Shown: positions 1-9,440 of the stretch, in pieces
Numbering within the stretch: the stretch's first letter is position 1
Layout: each line of letters opens with the position of its first letter
From: Monoraphidium neglectum
Taxonomy: Eukaryota > Chlorophyta > Chlorophyceae > Sphaeropleales > Selenastraceae
Length of the DNA stretch: 10,901 bases
Direction: 5' to 3'
Assembly (NCBI RefSeq): GCF_000611645.1
Contig: NW_014011625.1
Span: 1-10,901, forward strand
The notes under the pieces: generated by a model
Database searches by the model: none
Seen by the model: the letters and a program-made list of their open reading frames with translations, nothing else
What the model was told of the DNA's origin: nothing
Program-made: the position numbers and the translations under genes

Positions 1-573
1 TTTGGGGGCTAATCTAGGGGAGGTAAGTTTTCGCAAGGGGGTGTAGTATTCGGGGAGTCGATGGGGGTGTGGTTGTCTTCTGCAGTTTTGGGGATCCGGG
101 TTTGGTGTTTTGGGTTTGTTGTGTTGGCAGGTTGATCGGGAGGGCAAAACATGCATGCATGGGCCAGTGGAGCTGTCTTAAGGTGTGCATTGACATTGGG
201 GTGATGGGGGTGCGGGGAAGACCGGGCGCAGGTGGCATGGGCCCGAACTTGGGGCCCTCGAAGGAGGGTGGTGGGTGTCAGGCAGTGGAGGGAAGCGGTC
301 GGATGCAGGCCTGGCCAGGGAAGCCGCCTCATGGATTACGGAGGCGAGGGGACGACTGCCTTTTGCACAGGCGTGGCCCTGGTCATAGCCACGTCACGTT
401 TAATAAGGGTGTGCAGCAAACGGGACGAAGGCGGCATTCAAGCTCACACCCCTGCGTCAACTCGGCTCCTGGAGGTCCCAGTCCCACATCAACCCACCCG
501 CCACCTCAGCCCCACCTAGCGATCACGCGCCCCCCTTACCTGTCCCCACGCTTGCCCCTTTCCCCCACCGCAG
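1..573 (+). other. Non-coding left flank, probably an intron of the ABCC gene
   Basis: No stretch here matches the ABCC residues expected just before the exon at 574 (the conserved R-x-L-N-R-F-S-x-D region). Position 574 follows a pyrimidine-rich tract ending in CAG, a good 3' splice site in phase 0. At 21-28 there is a perfect AG|GTAAGT donor; bases 2-22 are open in the matching phase and read L-G-A-N-L-G-E. Family members carry an acidic D/E-rich stretch at that point, so an exon ending at 22 and an intron of 23-573 (551 nt, the longest here) is the simplest model. The stretch is G- and GT-rich on this strand. The open reading frames crossing it (69-593, 232-519) have no recognisable content. 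Confidence 0.45.
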
Positions 574-2119
574 CTGCCCCTGGCCATGTTTGACTCGTTC
601 CAGATCGGCTGCATGGTCCTGGGCTCCCTCGTGCTCATGGCCATCGCAGTGCCTGTCGTGCTGCCGGTGTTCCTACCGCTCCTCATCATCTTCGTGCTGC
701 TTCGGAGGAGGTGCGTTTCTCCAGGCCTGCGGCTCTGCCATTGTCCGCCTCCGCCTCAACCCCGGGGGGCTGGCGATGTGCTCTTGTTGCGTGCGGTCGG
801 CCCTGCAAAAGCGTGGGCAACCCGAGCTCGCTCCGCCGCCTCTGCGTTTGGCAGGGTGCGCAGAGCGCTGTGTCCCACAACCATCGAATAACCTGTTTAT
901 ACATCGCAGACCTCCTGGCCGATGCATAGCGGCTGCACACAACGCTGATGTTCCACACCCCGCAACACGAAAACCTCCCGCCGGCAGGTACATAGTGACG
1001 TCGCGCGAGGTCAAGCGGCTGGAGGCCATCACGCGCTCCCCCGTGTACGCCTCCTTCAGCGCCACCCTCAAGGGCCTGCCCACCATCCGCGCGTACGGCG
1101 CGCAGCACCGCTTCCACGACTCGTTCCTCTCGCTGCTCACGCTCAACGGGTCCTGGTGGTGGGCAAATCCAGCGTGGCACGACTTTGCAAGGGCCCGCTT
1201 TGTTGCATTGGAGCTGGTGCGGTTGTTGCCGCTCTGGTTGTTGCCAGGGTGCCTGCCATGCGTCGGCCACGGCCCAGTCTGGCAGCTTCAGGCCTGCATG
1301 GGCGGCCCGCTGTGTCGCTGATGCTTGCAAGGACCAAGGACGATCACATTCGCACCCTCCATTTGCATGCAAGCACGAGACACCCTTCTGCGCGCGTGCA
1401 TATACACCCCCCCCCCACACACACACACACACAATCACACAAACACATACCTCCCCTACCCATGAACAAACACTCGCACGCAACCCCCCATCCCCTCCCT
1501 CACACTCAACAATATCAACCTCCCCCCGGCAGGTACGCCTTCCTGAGCACCTCCCGCTGGGTCGGCTTCCGCCTCGACGTCATCGCCGCCGTCACCCTGG
1601 CCGCGGGGGTCTTCCTGGCCATGGCCATCCGCGACCGCATCAGCGCCGCCATCCTCGCGCTTGCGCTGACGCAGGTGCTGCAGCTCACCGGCATGCTGCA
1701 GTGGTGAGCGGCGCGGCGTATCGGGGGCACGCTGCATGTGCACACATGCCTGCGGTGGGGAGGGCGGCGGTTGGGGACGTGGGGAGCCGCCGGGGATGAC
1801 GAACAGCAGCTGGAGGCGCGGCGCTGCTAGGAGACGACGGCATCGGCCCCACAACACCGTGCTGCTGCTGCCTGCCAGCACTGCCTCTGCAGGGAACCCC
1901 ACCTTCACACCCACACGCACTTCACTCACACGCCACGCTGACTAAGCCCCAACTCGCCTCGACCCTCTCTCCCTCTCCCCTTCCCCCGCCGACGTCATCC
2001 AAACTGACCTCGCTCATGCCACCCGCCCCCTCCCCCACAGGTGGGTGCGCCAGACCGCTGAGGTGGAGAACGCCATGACCAGCGTGGAGCGCATGCTCGA
2101 GTACACAGAGCTCTCACAG
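574..2119 (+). other. Second transmembrane domain (C-terminal part), four exons with three introns
   Basis: Exon 574-710 encodes a hydrophobic pair of helices (from IGCMVLGS to FVLLRRR). Exon 988-1155 carries the conserved cytoplasmic extension with RLE..TRSPVY and L.TIRAYGA. Exon 1533-1703 encodes the last hydrophobic helices after FRLDVIAA. Exon 2041-2119 carries the linker helix [11 protein letters not shown] towards the ATPase domain. Introns are 711-987 (GTGCGT..CAG, phase 2), about 1156-1532 (GTGGTG..CAG, phase 2), 1704-2040 (GTGAGC..CAG, phase 2) and 2120-2375 (GTCAGC..CAG, phase 0). Every junction restores a residue expected from the family alignment, for example Q-W-W-V-R-Q across 1703/2041. 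Confidence 0.88.
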
Positions 2120-4300
2120 GTCAGCGGCGAGGGTACTTATAATTTCCTTTTGGGGGGCTGCAGTCGTGGGACGGCTCAGTCCATTGGTGTGACGCAACCT
2201 GACGTCACTGAGGCCGGCGGACGGACGTGCGGGAGACGTGCGCGCCGTCATCAGCACGCCTCACGCCCGTGCTGCTTGAGGCTACCCCCCCAACGCCCCA
2301 GAGCTCTCGCCGCAGAACCACCGCGAAAAAACTCAGCCGATGCTTTCAATCCCGAACCCTGTACGGCCCCCCCAGGAGCCCCCGCGCCTCAAGGAGGGCG
2401 GCAAGGCCCCCCCGCCCGGCTGGCCTGCCAGCGGCGCCATCACCTACTCCGACGTCTGGGCCTCCTACCGCCCGGGCCTCCCGCCAGTCCTGCGCCGCCT
2501 GTCCTTCTCATTACCCGGCGGCTGCTCGTGCGGCGTGGTCGGGCGGACGGGCAGCGGGAAGAGCAGCCTGATGCTCACGCTGTTCAGGCTGATATCCGTG
2601 GATCAGGGCACGATATTTTTGGACGGTCTGGACACGTCGTCGGTGGCGCTGGACGTGCTGCGGCGCCAGCTGGCGATCATCCCCCAGGACCCGGTGGGTC
2701 GGCTGGGCACGGCGACGCGGGGTTGTGGTGCGCCTTGGGGCTGTCGATCGTGCAACGGCTAGGCGCGTACTCATCTCGGACTCGACGGTCCATCCGAATT
2801 GGAATGAAGCCCCTCGTCTTGAGGATGGAGAGCGCTGGAATCATTCCAGTGTCATGTTCTCCATTCTCCCTTCTCCAGGCCGGAGACACACACACACCAC
2901 GTACACACATACACACACACCGTACACACGCACACACATACACACACACACCGTACACACATACACACACACCCCACAAAAACACCACAAAACACCTCTG
3001 TGCCCCGCCCCCCAGGTCCTGTTCAGCGGCACCCTGCGCTCAAACCTTGACCCCTGGGACCGCCACTCGGACGCGGGTGAGCCGCGGCGCAACAGCACCC
3101 CGTCAGCGCGCGCTCCGCCGGCTTGCCCCCTTGCAGAAGGCCGCACGCGTGCCTTGGCCGCCGCCACGTTGGAACCACCGCCCGCCCTTCGTCGCCGCTT
3201 CGCTTCGCAAATCTGAGCTTCCTAATCTCATGAAGCTACGCCCAGGCTTCTGCCTTGAGCCCCCTCTCCTCAGCAGCCATCCATCCAGACGAACTCCCCA
3301 TTTGCACATGCCTCCAAACACCTTGCCCCCCCACACATACACACACACACATATATATAAATATATATACACTCTCATGCCCAGCCGTCCAACCGACTTC
3401 CCTTCCTCAATGCACCGCAGACCTGTGGGAGGTTCTTGGCGCCGTTCAGCTGAAGCCGGCCATCAGCGAGGCGGGCGGCCTGGCCGCCCCCATGTCCGAG
3501 GCGGGCGACAACCTCAGCGTCGGCCAGAGGCAGCTCTTCTGCCTGGCCAGGTGGGTTCCGGTGACGGTGTATATATCGGCGGATCTGCCTATTGGGTTGC
3601 AAACGAGAAGGGCGGGTCTCTGTTTCATGCGGCGCGGTGCTGCCGTTGTCGCTTGTTTTGTGAGGGGCGCTGGCGTGGTCGCGTTGCACCCCCCGCAGCA
3701 CACGCCCTCTGATCCCCACGCGCCACACGCACCCTCTGCCGCTGCCCCCAAGACAGTCGCTGCCTGTCCACTGGAATATGGCCAGCAAATCCGTCGCGCC
3801 CCCGCCTCTCACACCGGAAATGACACAACCTGACACCCAGACTCGCGCCTCAAAACACACCAACACACCCACCCTGCCATATTTGAATAACCCCACCTTC
3901 AAACCTCCACCCTGTCGCCCCCCCCCACTGCCCCAACCCCAGGGCCCTGCTGCAGGATGCCAAGGTCTTGGCCCTGGATGAGGCCACCGCCAACGTGGAC
4001 CGCGCCACCGACGCCCTCATCCAATCCGCCGTCCGCGACTTTGCGCACGGCGCCCGCCGCATCGGCGGCGCGGCCGCCGCCGACGCCGACGGGCCCGGCG
4101 GGGGTGGGCGGGTGCTGCTGGTGATCGCGCATCGCATAGATACTATCTTGGACACCGACCAGCTGCTGGTGCTGTCCAACGGGGAGCTCGTCGAGTCGGG
4201 CCCGCCGGGCGAGCTGCAGCGGCGCGCGGGCGGCGTGTTTGCGGGGATGGTGGACGCGGCGCGCGCGGCGGCCGCGCAGCACGAGGAGGGGGCGCATTGA
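574..4300 (+). CDS. ABCC-family (MRP-type) ABC transporter, C-terminal half, 8 exons, 5' partial
   Basis: ATP-driven exporter of the multidrug-resistance-associated subfamily, acting in a membrane (plasma membrane or vacuole in known members). Exons inferred from GT-AG sites with matching phases: 574-710, 988-1155, 1533-1703, 2041-2119, 2376-2693, 3016-3076, 3421-3550, 3943-4300, giving 473 residues and a TGA stop. The first exons encode the late membrane helices of the second transmembrane domain, with family motifs [32 protein letters not shown] and [16 protein letters not shown]. The later exons give a full nucleotide-binding domain 2: aromatic A-loop SYRPGLPP, Walker [11 protein letters not shown]-loop PQDP, signature LSVGQ, Walker [12 protein letters not shown] and H-loop IAHR. 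All catalytic residues are present. Closest in style to MRP4/ABCC4-like proteins. The donor of the second exon could be at 1155 or 1158 (one or two Trp). The substrate cannot be told. The first half lies left of the window. Confidence 0.93.
1413..1445. repeat. CA microsatellite in ABCC intron
   Basis: A C-run followed by (AC)n repeats, in the intron 1156-1532, about 90 nt before its 3' splice site. Followed by a C/T/A-rich stretch to the acceptor. Confidence 0.9.
2886..2985. repeat. Imperfect CA-rich minisatellite in ABCC intron
   Basis: About 100 nt of CA repeats with a higher-order unit: CGTACACAC starts at 2900, 2921 and 2952, each followed by CACACATACACACAC-type sequence, so units are about 21-31 nt. 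It lies in the intron 2694-3015 and ends about 30 nt before the acceptor. No G is present between 2953 and the end of the array apart from the CGTAC units. Confidence 0.9.
3336..3372. repeat. (CA)n/(TA)n compound microsatellite in ABCC intron
   Basis: CACATACACACACAC followed by ATATATATAAATATATATAC, in the intron 3077-3420 and about 50 nt before its 3' splice site. The AT-rich part stands out against the GC-rich surroundings. Confidence 0.9.
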
Positions 4301-5148
4301 GCGAGGGGCCGGGAGCAGAGGGGAGGGCGGCGGTCTGTGCTGCGCCCATCACCGTTTTGAAACGTTTTGCAATTTGATATGTCCTCCGATTGCGGATGGC
4401 CGCATCAAGCACACCTTGAAGGGTGTTGGCGGAAAGTCGAAGGGACACGTCTGCACGCCTTGGACTCCGCTCGGGGCGCTGCTGGCGCCCATCTGTTGGC
4501 CCGTCTGTAGCAAGGCGCCGGGCGGACGGCTGCGACTTTGGCCTTGCGTTGCCCATGCAGCTTATCTATTGTTCGGGTTGATCTCGCCGTCTTTTGTCGG
4601 ATTCGTGCACTTGGGCCAGCCAAGGGGACTTTGGTGCCTGCGGCGCTGAGCACTGCACTCGCTGGACTTGTCTCTAGGAACTCCTCAAGCCGGCTGCGTG
4701 TCCAAAGGGGCACCCGCCAGCTGTTTGATCGGCCCCGGGCCCGCCTTGCGTCGCAGGCTGGCCCGTGTACCGGCGCCCGGCTCAAACCCCTTTGGAGGTC
4801 TCCCCGGCGCCTGCCACACAGCGCGTTCGGGCGGCGCGGCGCGGTCGTTTTGCTGCGCCGCTCTGGATTCCTGCCGATCAGGCACTGAGCAAAGACACAA
4901 CACACCCCTTCACGCAGGGCCGGCATGCGTGGCGCTCTGGCGCGCAAAGCAACCTGGGCACGCGCAAAGCTGCGCTGACAGCCGACTGCTGCGGCATATT
5001 GCGGCTCGACCTTGTGGCCACTCTCAGCCGTTTGAGGTTGTGATCGGCGCGGGCAGACCCGCCTCACCAAAGTCCCCACACGAGGGCCCTGCATATCGCG
5101 TGCTTACACGCTTTTGGCAGGATCTGAACTTGTTCACTTGAGCAACAC

Positions 5149-5153
5149 TTACA
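5149..5153 (-). terminator. Candidate poly(A) signal TGTAA of the MAP10-like gene
   Basis: TTACA on the plus strand, TGTAA on the minus strand, about 300 nt after the stop at 5450-5452. A second copy lies at 5104-5108. Either fits a normal 3' UTR length; the first met is the likelier one. Confidence 0.45.
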
Positions 5154-5346
5154 ACCTTACTTGGCTCACGTGAATGCACGCGGCCAGTTGGGGTTGGGCT
5201 ACTTCACACCTGGCTGCGATTGGTGAATTCAACACAGGTTTGGTTTCCGGTTTTTCTGGGGTTTTGTTTCGCAATCTAGGGCTTGACAATTGTGCAATAA
5301 GAAGTCACCAACCCAACGACGGCTCCGACAGCAACTGCTGTTGCAC

Positions 5347-5351
5347 TGTAA
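5347..5351 (+). terminator. Candidate poly(A) signal TGTAA of the ABCC gene
   Basis: TGTAA is the poly(A) signal of chlamydomonad algae. This is the only copy I find on the plus strand downstream of the stop at 4300, which would give a 3' UTR of about 1.05 kb. A shorter UTR using a variant signal is possible. Confidence 0.35.
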
Positions 5352-5449
5352 CACGTGTGTGCAGCTGGGTGTTGATTTACCGCCGGAGGTGCCCAAACGT
5401 CCCAGCAGCTGAGGCCGCCGAGGGGCCGTCAGACCCAAACACTGCTGCT

Positions 5450-6659
5450 CTAGTAGTCCATCGCGCCGCGCCAGGGCGAAGCTGCGCCCCGGGGCCGCCG
5501 CGGGTTCGCCGAGCCCCCGTCGCCGGGGCTCTCCGCACCCCTGCGCGCAGCCGCCCCGCCGCCCCTTGCGCCCGCTTGTCCGCCGCCCACGCCTCCGCCG
5601 CCTCCGCCGCCGCTGCCGCCGCCGTCTCCGAGGCTGCTGAGGGAAGATATGCTGTTTGACTCCCTCCCGCCAACCACCTCTCCCTGCCCGCCAGCAGCTG
5701 CCCCCCTGTGGCTCATGCCCCTTCCTCCCTGGCTGCTGCTGCCGTCGCCGCCGCCACCAGCCACCTCTAGGTCGCCTGACAAGTCAAAATCGCTCCCAAG
5801 ACTGGGTGCATACGAGTGCATCCCCGCGCTCCCGCGGCTCTCCGCAAAGCTCCCGCCGCGCCGCCGCTGCGGCTCGGGCGCCTGGTGGTGCCGCCGGCGG
5901 CGGGTGCGCCCCGGCTGCCCGTGCGAGCCACTGTCGTCGTCGTCGCTGCTGCCGGGGCCCGCGGCGGCCTCCTCCGCAGACAGGAATGAGACGTCTGAGA
6001 ACGCACTCACCCGCCGCTGGCCCACGCGGCTGGTCGGGTGGCCAAGGCCCGCTGCGGGGCGCCGCTTCGCCGCCTGCGGCGCCGCGTGCGCGCCGACCCT
6101 GCTGTCACCGCTGCTGTCAGACGAGCTGCGCGTTGAGGCGCGCTCGCCGCGGGCTCCTTGCGAGCTGCGGCGGCCGGCGCTCTCGCCGTCGCTTTCGATC
6201 ATGCGCAGATCTTCTGATTTCAGCAGGTCGCTGCCATCTGACCGCTTGCTGCTTCGGTCGCTGCGGCCCCCACCATAGTAAGCTGCAGCAGACGCATAAT
6301 CAGCGCCCGCCGGCGCTGCCGCCGCACCAGCCGCAGCCGGGGCCGGCCGCGGACCGCGCCGCACCATCCCCGGCTGGCCCCCCCGCGCCCGAGCGCCGCC
6401 CATCGCCCTCGCCGGCGCCCCCGCCGCCCTTGGCCCGGCAGCGACCGCCGCCGCGGTGACGGCGCCGACGCGCGCGATCCACTCCTCGGATTCGATGGAC
6501 TGCCCCGCACGGGCCAGGAGTGCATCCTCGAGCTCGTCAACCTCGGACGCCGTGCCCCGGGCCTCGTCGTCAACCTCGGATGTGTACCTTGAGGAGCGCG
6601 CGAGGGAGTGCAGTGACTGCAGCGAGCGCTGCAGCAGGACCTTGGATCCTGCGGGCGCG

Positions 6660-6710
<51 letters not shown>

Positions 6711-8485
6711 AATGTCTGCTGCTGCTGCTGCTGCTGCTGGGCGCGCTGCAGCCCCAGCGCCACCCTCTCGTCCTCCTCGGGTATTTCAGGCAGCTCGCTT
6801 GGCCGCCTGTCCAGGCTGGCTCGCTGCAGCCACCGCGGGCTGCTGCGGCCGCCGCTGCCGCCGCCCGCAGGGCTCCAGGCCTTGCCTGCGACGGGCACCC
6901 CCAGCCCCGGTGGCGAGGTGACGGGCTGGTGCGCGACCGGGCCAGAGCTGCCGAGGGCGCTGTCGCCGTAGCCGCTGCTGTTTGCATCTCCGTCAGCCTC
7001 GAAATCGTCGTCGTAGCTCGGGTCGCCGTGGCTGATGTCAATGGACTGGGTCCCGCTCATCCTATGAAGAGAGGTCGGCGCGGGCACAAATGTGCATGTC
7101 AAAGGGGCTGGCGGGTGCGGCACGCACGCCGACAGCACTCCTGACCGGCACTTGCTACTTGCTCTAATACAGCCGCCACGCAACAGTGTCCCCGTCAGTG
7201 ACAAGACCGCTCTACCTAGCAGTGTTTGCCGCTTCCCGACAACACTTTGGAGATGTCTCACCTTCTTCGGTTCCAGAGGCTGTTGAGGGAAGGACGGCCA
7301 GTCAGCCCCACATTAGCACCGGCGCCGCTCAGCTCGGCGGCCGCTGCCGCCGCTGGCACGGCTGGCAGCCGCGGCAGCCGCGTGCCGGCGGGCTGGGGCA
7401 AGCTGCTGGCCGGCATGGTGGCTCGTGGGTGTGCTGCTGACGTGTCCTCTGGAGCTGCTGCTGCCACCACTGGCGCCTGCGCCGGTGAGGGTGCCACCCG
7501 CGTGTACGAGGAGCCTCTGGCACCAGCAGCATTCCCGAAGGGCAGCGGCGGCAGGTGTTGAGGCTCAGCCACTGCCTTGGGTGGCGCCGAAATCTCTGGG
7601 TGCAACGCGGTCGCGGGCAGCAGTCCCCAATCAAGCGCCACAGCTTGCGCAGATGCTGGCCTGTGCTGGCGCAGCGCCTGCCCCTCCCCCAGCGCTGCCG
7701 CCTCTTCCGACGCCGACAGCGGCCTGGCCTCGAGTGACGACGCCGCGGTGCGGATGGCAGCAGACGCCGTGCGCCGCAGGCGGAGGGTCATGCCTGGCCC
7801 CGCAGCGCCCTCAGCATCACCGCCTGCGCCGCCCCACGTGAGCTGCACAGCTGTGGCCCGCCGCTGATGGGAGCCCTGTCCACTCAGCAGCCCCTGGCTC
7901 CGGTCGAAGCTCGCCGCCAGCCCTGCCCCGCCCCCAGCCTCGCCCACCGCCCGCCCGCGCCGCCTGCCTCTGCTGCTGCTTCTGTTGCTGCTTCTGTTGC
8001 TGCTGCTGGAGCTGCTGCTGCCGCCCTCGCGCACCACCAACAAGCCTTCCAACGACTGGAAATGCTGCTCGAGTTCCTGAAGGTCTGAAGCCGCTGGCCC
8101 CTGCTGCTTCCCGCCACGCTCAACGCCCGACGCTCGTCGCGCCGGCGCGCTTGCTGCGCCAGCAATATTGGGTGCGTTCGCGGCTGTCACGCCAAGCGCG
8201 CTTCGCAAAGGGTCGGACACAGCCGCCACGGCAGCGCCGAGGCCTGCTTGCGTATTTGTGCTGACAGCGGCCGCAGTAGCCGCCGTCGCCGCCAGCGCGG
8301 CGCCTGCCAGCCTCCCCTGCAGTCGCCCCAACGCGGCGGCGAGTTGCTGCTCGGCCATGCGGCGCGCGACCGCCCCCAACTGGTCCCCCATGGCCCCGAC
8401 TGCCTGCTGCAGCACCGACCTCATGCACATCAGGTTTGCAAGCTCCCAAACTACAGCAGCCGTCCCAGGCGCCGCGTCCTGACGC

Positions 8486-8557
<72 letters not shown>

Positions 8558-9372
8558 GCTGGCAGCTGACCCGCCCCACCCCCGACGGGCCACCACCCTG
8601 ACAAGCAGGGCGGCGGCATCGCCGTTGAAGTTAGGCAGTGCTGCCCCTCTGCTATGCCTGGCAGGGAGGCTTGAATAACAGCCTGGACGGGGCCCTGGGG
8701 CGTCCAGACCCACGCAGGCAGCTGCTGCTGCTGCAGCTGCAGCTGCAACTGCGGCTGGGATTGCGGCTGCGGCTGCGGCTGCGGCTGCGGCTGCAGCTGT
8801 TGCTGAGTGATTGGGGCTGCCAAAGCCTGCTGCTCCGCAGAGTTTTGTCGGTTGCTGCCGCCCGCAGGCAATGGCGCTGGCGCCCCGTGCCCTTTTGCAG
8901 CTGCCTTGTTACGCACACCTGCGCAGTTCTCGTCGTCGCTGTTGCTGTCAACCACATCAGCCGCCCTTCTCAGCCCAGACAACCCGGCAGGCTCTTCCTG
9001 CCCCGTGGCTGCTGCCAGATGCGCCTCCTCCTCGCATTTTGATCCCCCTTGAGAGCTGTCGCCAAGAGATGAGGCAGCGCCAGGCTTGCAGAAAGGTGCC
9101 TGTGGCAGCTCACCGGCCAGCAGGCCGCCCCCGCGCCGCTGGTCCCTTGAGCTGCTGCCGTCGGGGCTGGGCGCGTCCACCGCACGCTCTGGGCTTGTCC
9201 ACCTCTGCACCCCGCCGATTGCCTGCCCCGTGTGCCGGACAGTGGCACCTTTGCCTGTGAACAGAGGCTCTTTGCGCAGCGGCTCTTTGCGCAGCCCGAC
9301 CATGTCTGGAGGGGGGCTCCAGCGCCCTTGTTGCAGCTGCCGCTGCCTCCCACCACTTGTCCGCCAGAGCCA

Positions 9373-9440
<68 letters not shown>

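Larger units (their letters stand above)
2376..4300 (+). other. Nucleotide-binding domain 2 of the ABCC transporter, four exons
   Basis: Motif positions: Walker [10 protein letters not shown] at 2541-2567, Q-loop glutamine at 2685-2687, signature LSVGQ at 3513-3527, Walker B aspartate and catalytic glutamate at 3977-3982, D-loop residues just after, H-loop histidine at 4130-4132. Introns are 2694-3015 (GTGGGT..CAG, phase 0), 3077-3420 (GTGAGC..CAG, phase 1) and 3551-3942 (GTGGGT..CAG, phase 2). The glutamate after the Walker B aspartate is present, so this site should be hydrolytically competent, as is usual for the second site in ABCC proteins. A Gly/Ala/Asp-rich insertion of about 20 residues (4049-4108) sits between the D-loop and the H-loop strand. 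Confidence 0.92.
4301..5449. other. Convergent intergenic region with the two 3' UTRs
   Basis: This stretch lies between the TGA of the plus-strand transporter and the TAG of the minus-strand MAP10-like gene. Open frames cross it on both strands (the longest is minus 4405-5094), but none resembles a known protein, none has convincing splice support, and GC-rich DNA makes such frames by chance. One TGTAA per strand is found in a usable place (plus 5347-5351, minus 5153-5149). A 10-bp direct repeat CGCGCAAAGC occurs at 4941-4950 and 4961-4970. I see no RNA gene or mobile element. Confidence 0.7.

Noticed and set aside
69..593. Plus-strand frame of 174 codons at the left
   Set aside because: It overlaps the first clear ABCC exon in another frame and shows no ABC transporter residues or other domain.
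2045..3712. A 555-codon plus-strand open frame
   Set aside because: Only 2045-2119 is in the transporter frame; the rest runs through introns and out of frame over exons with clear ABC motifs.
4405..5094. Minus-strand frame of 229 codons in the convergent region
   Set aside because: No recognisable domain, composition typical of chance frames in GC-rich DNA, and it lies between two 3' ends.
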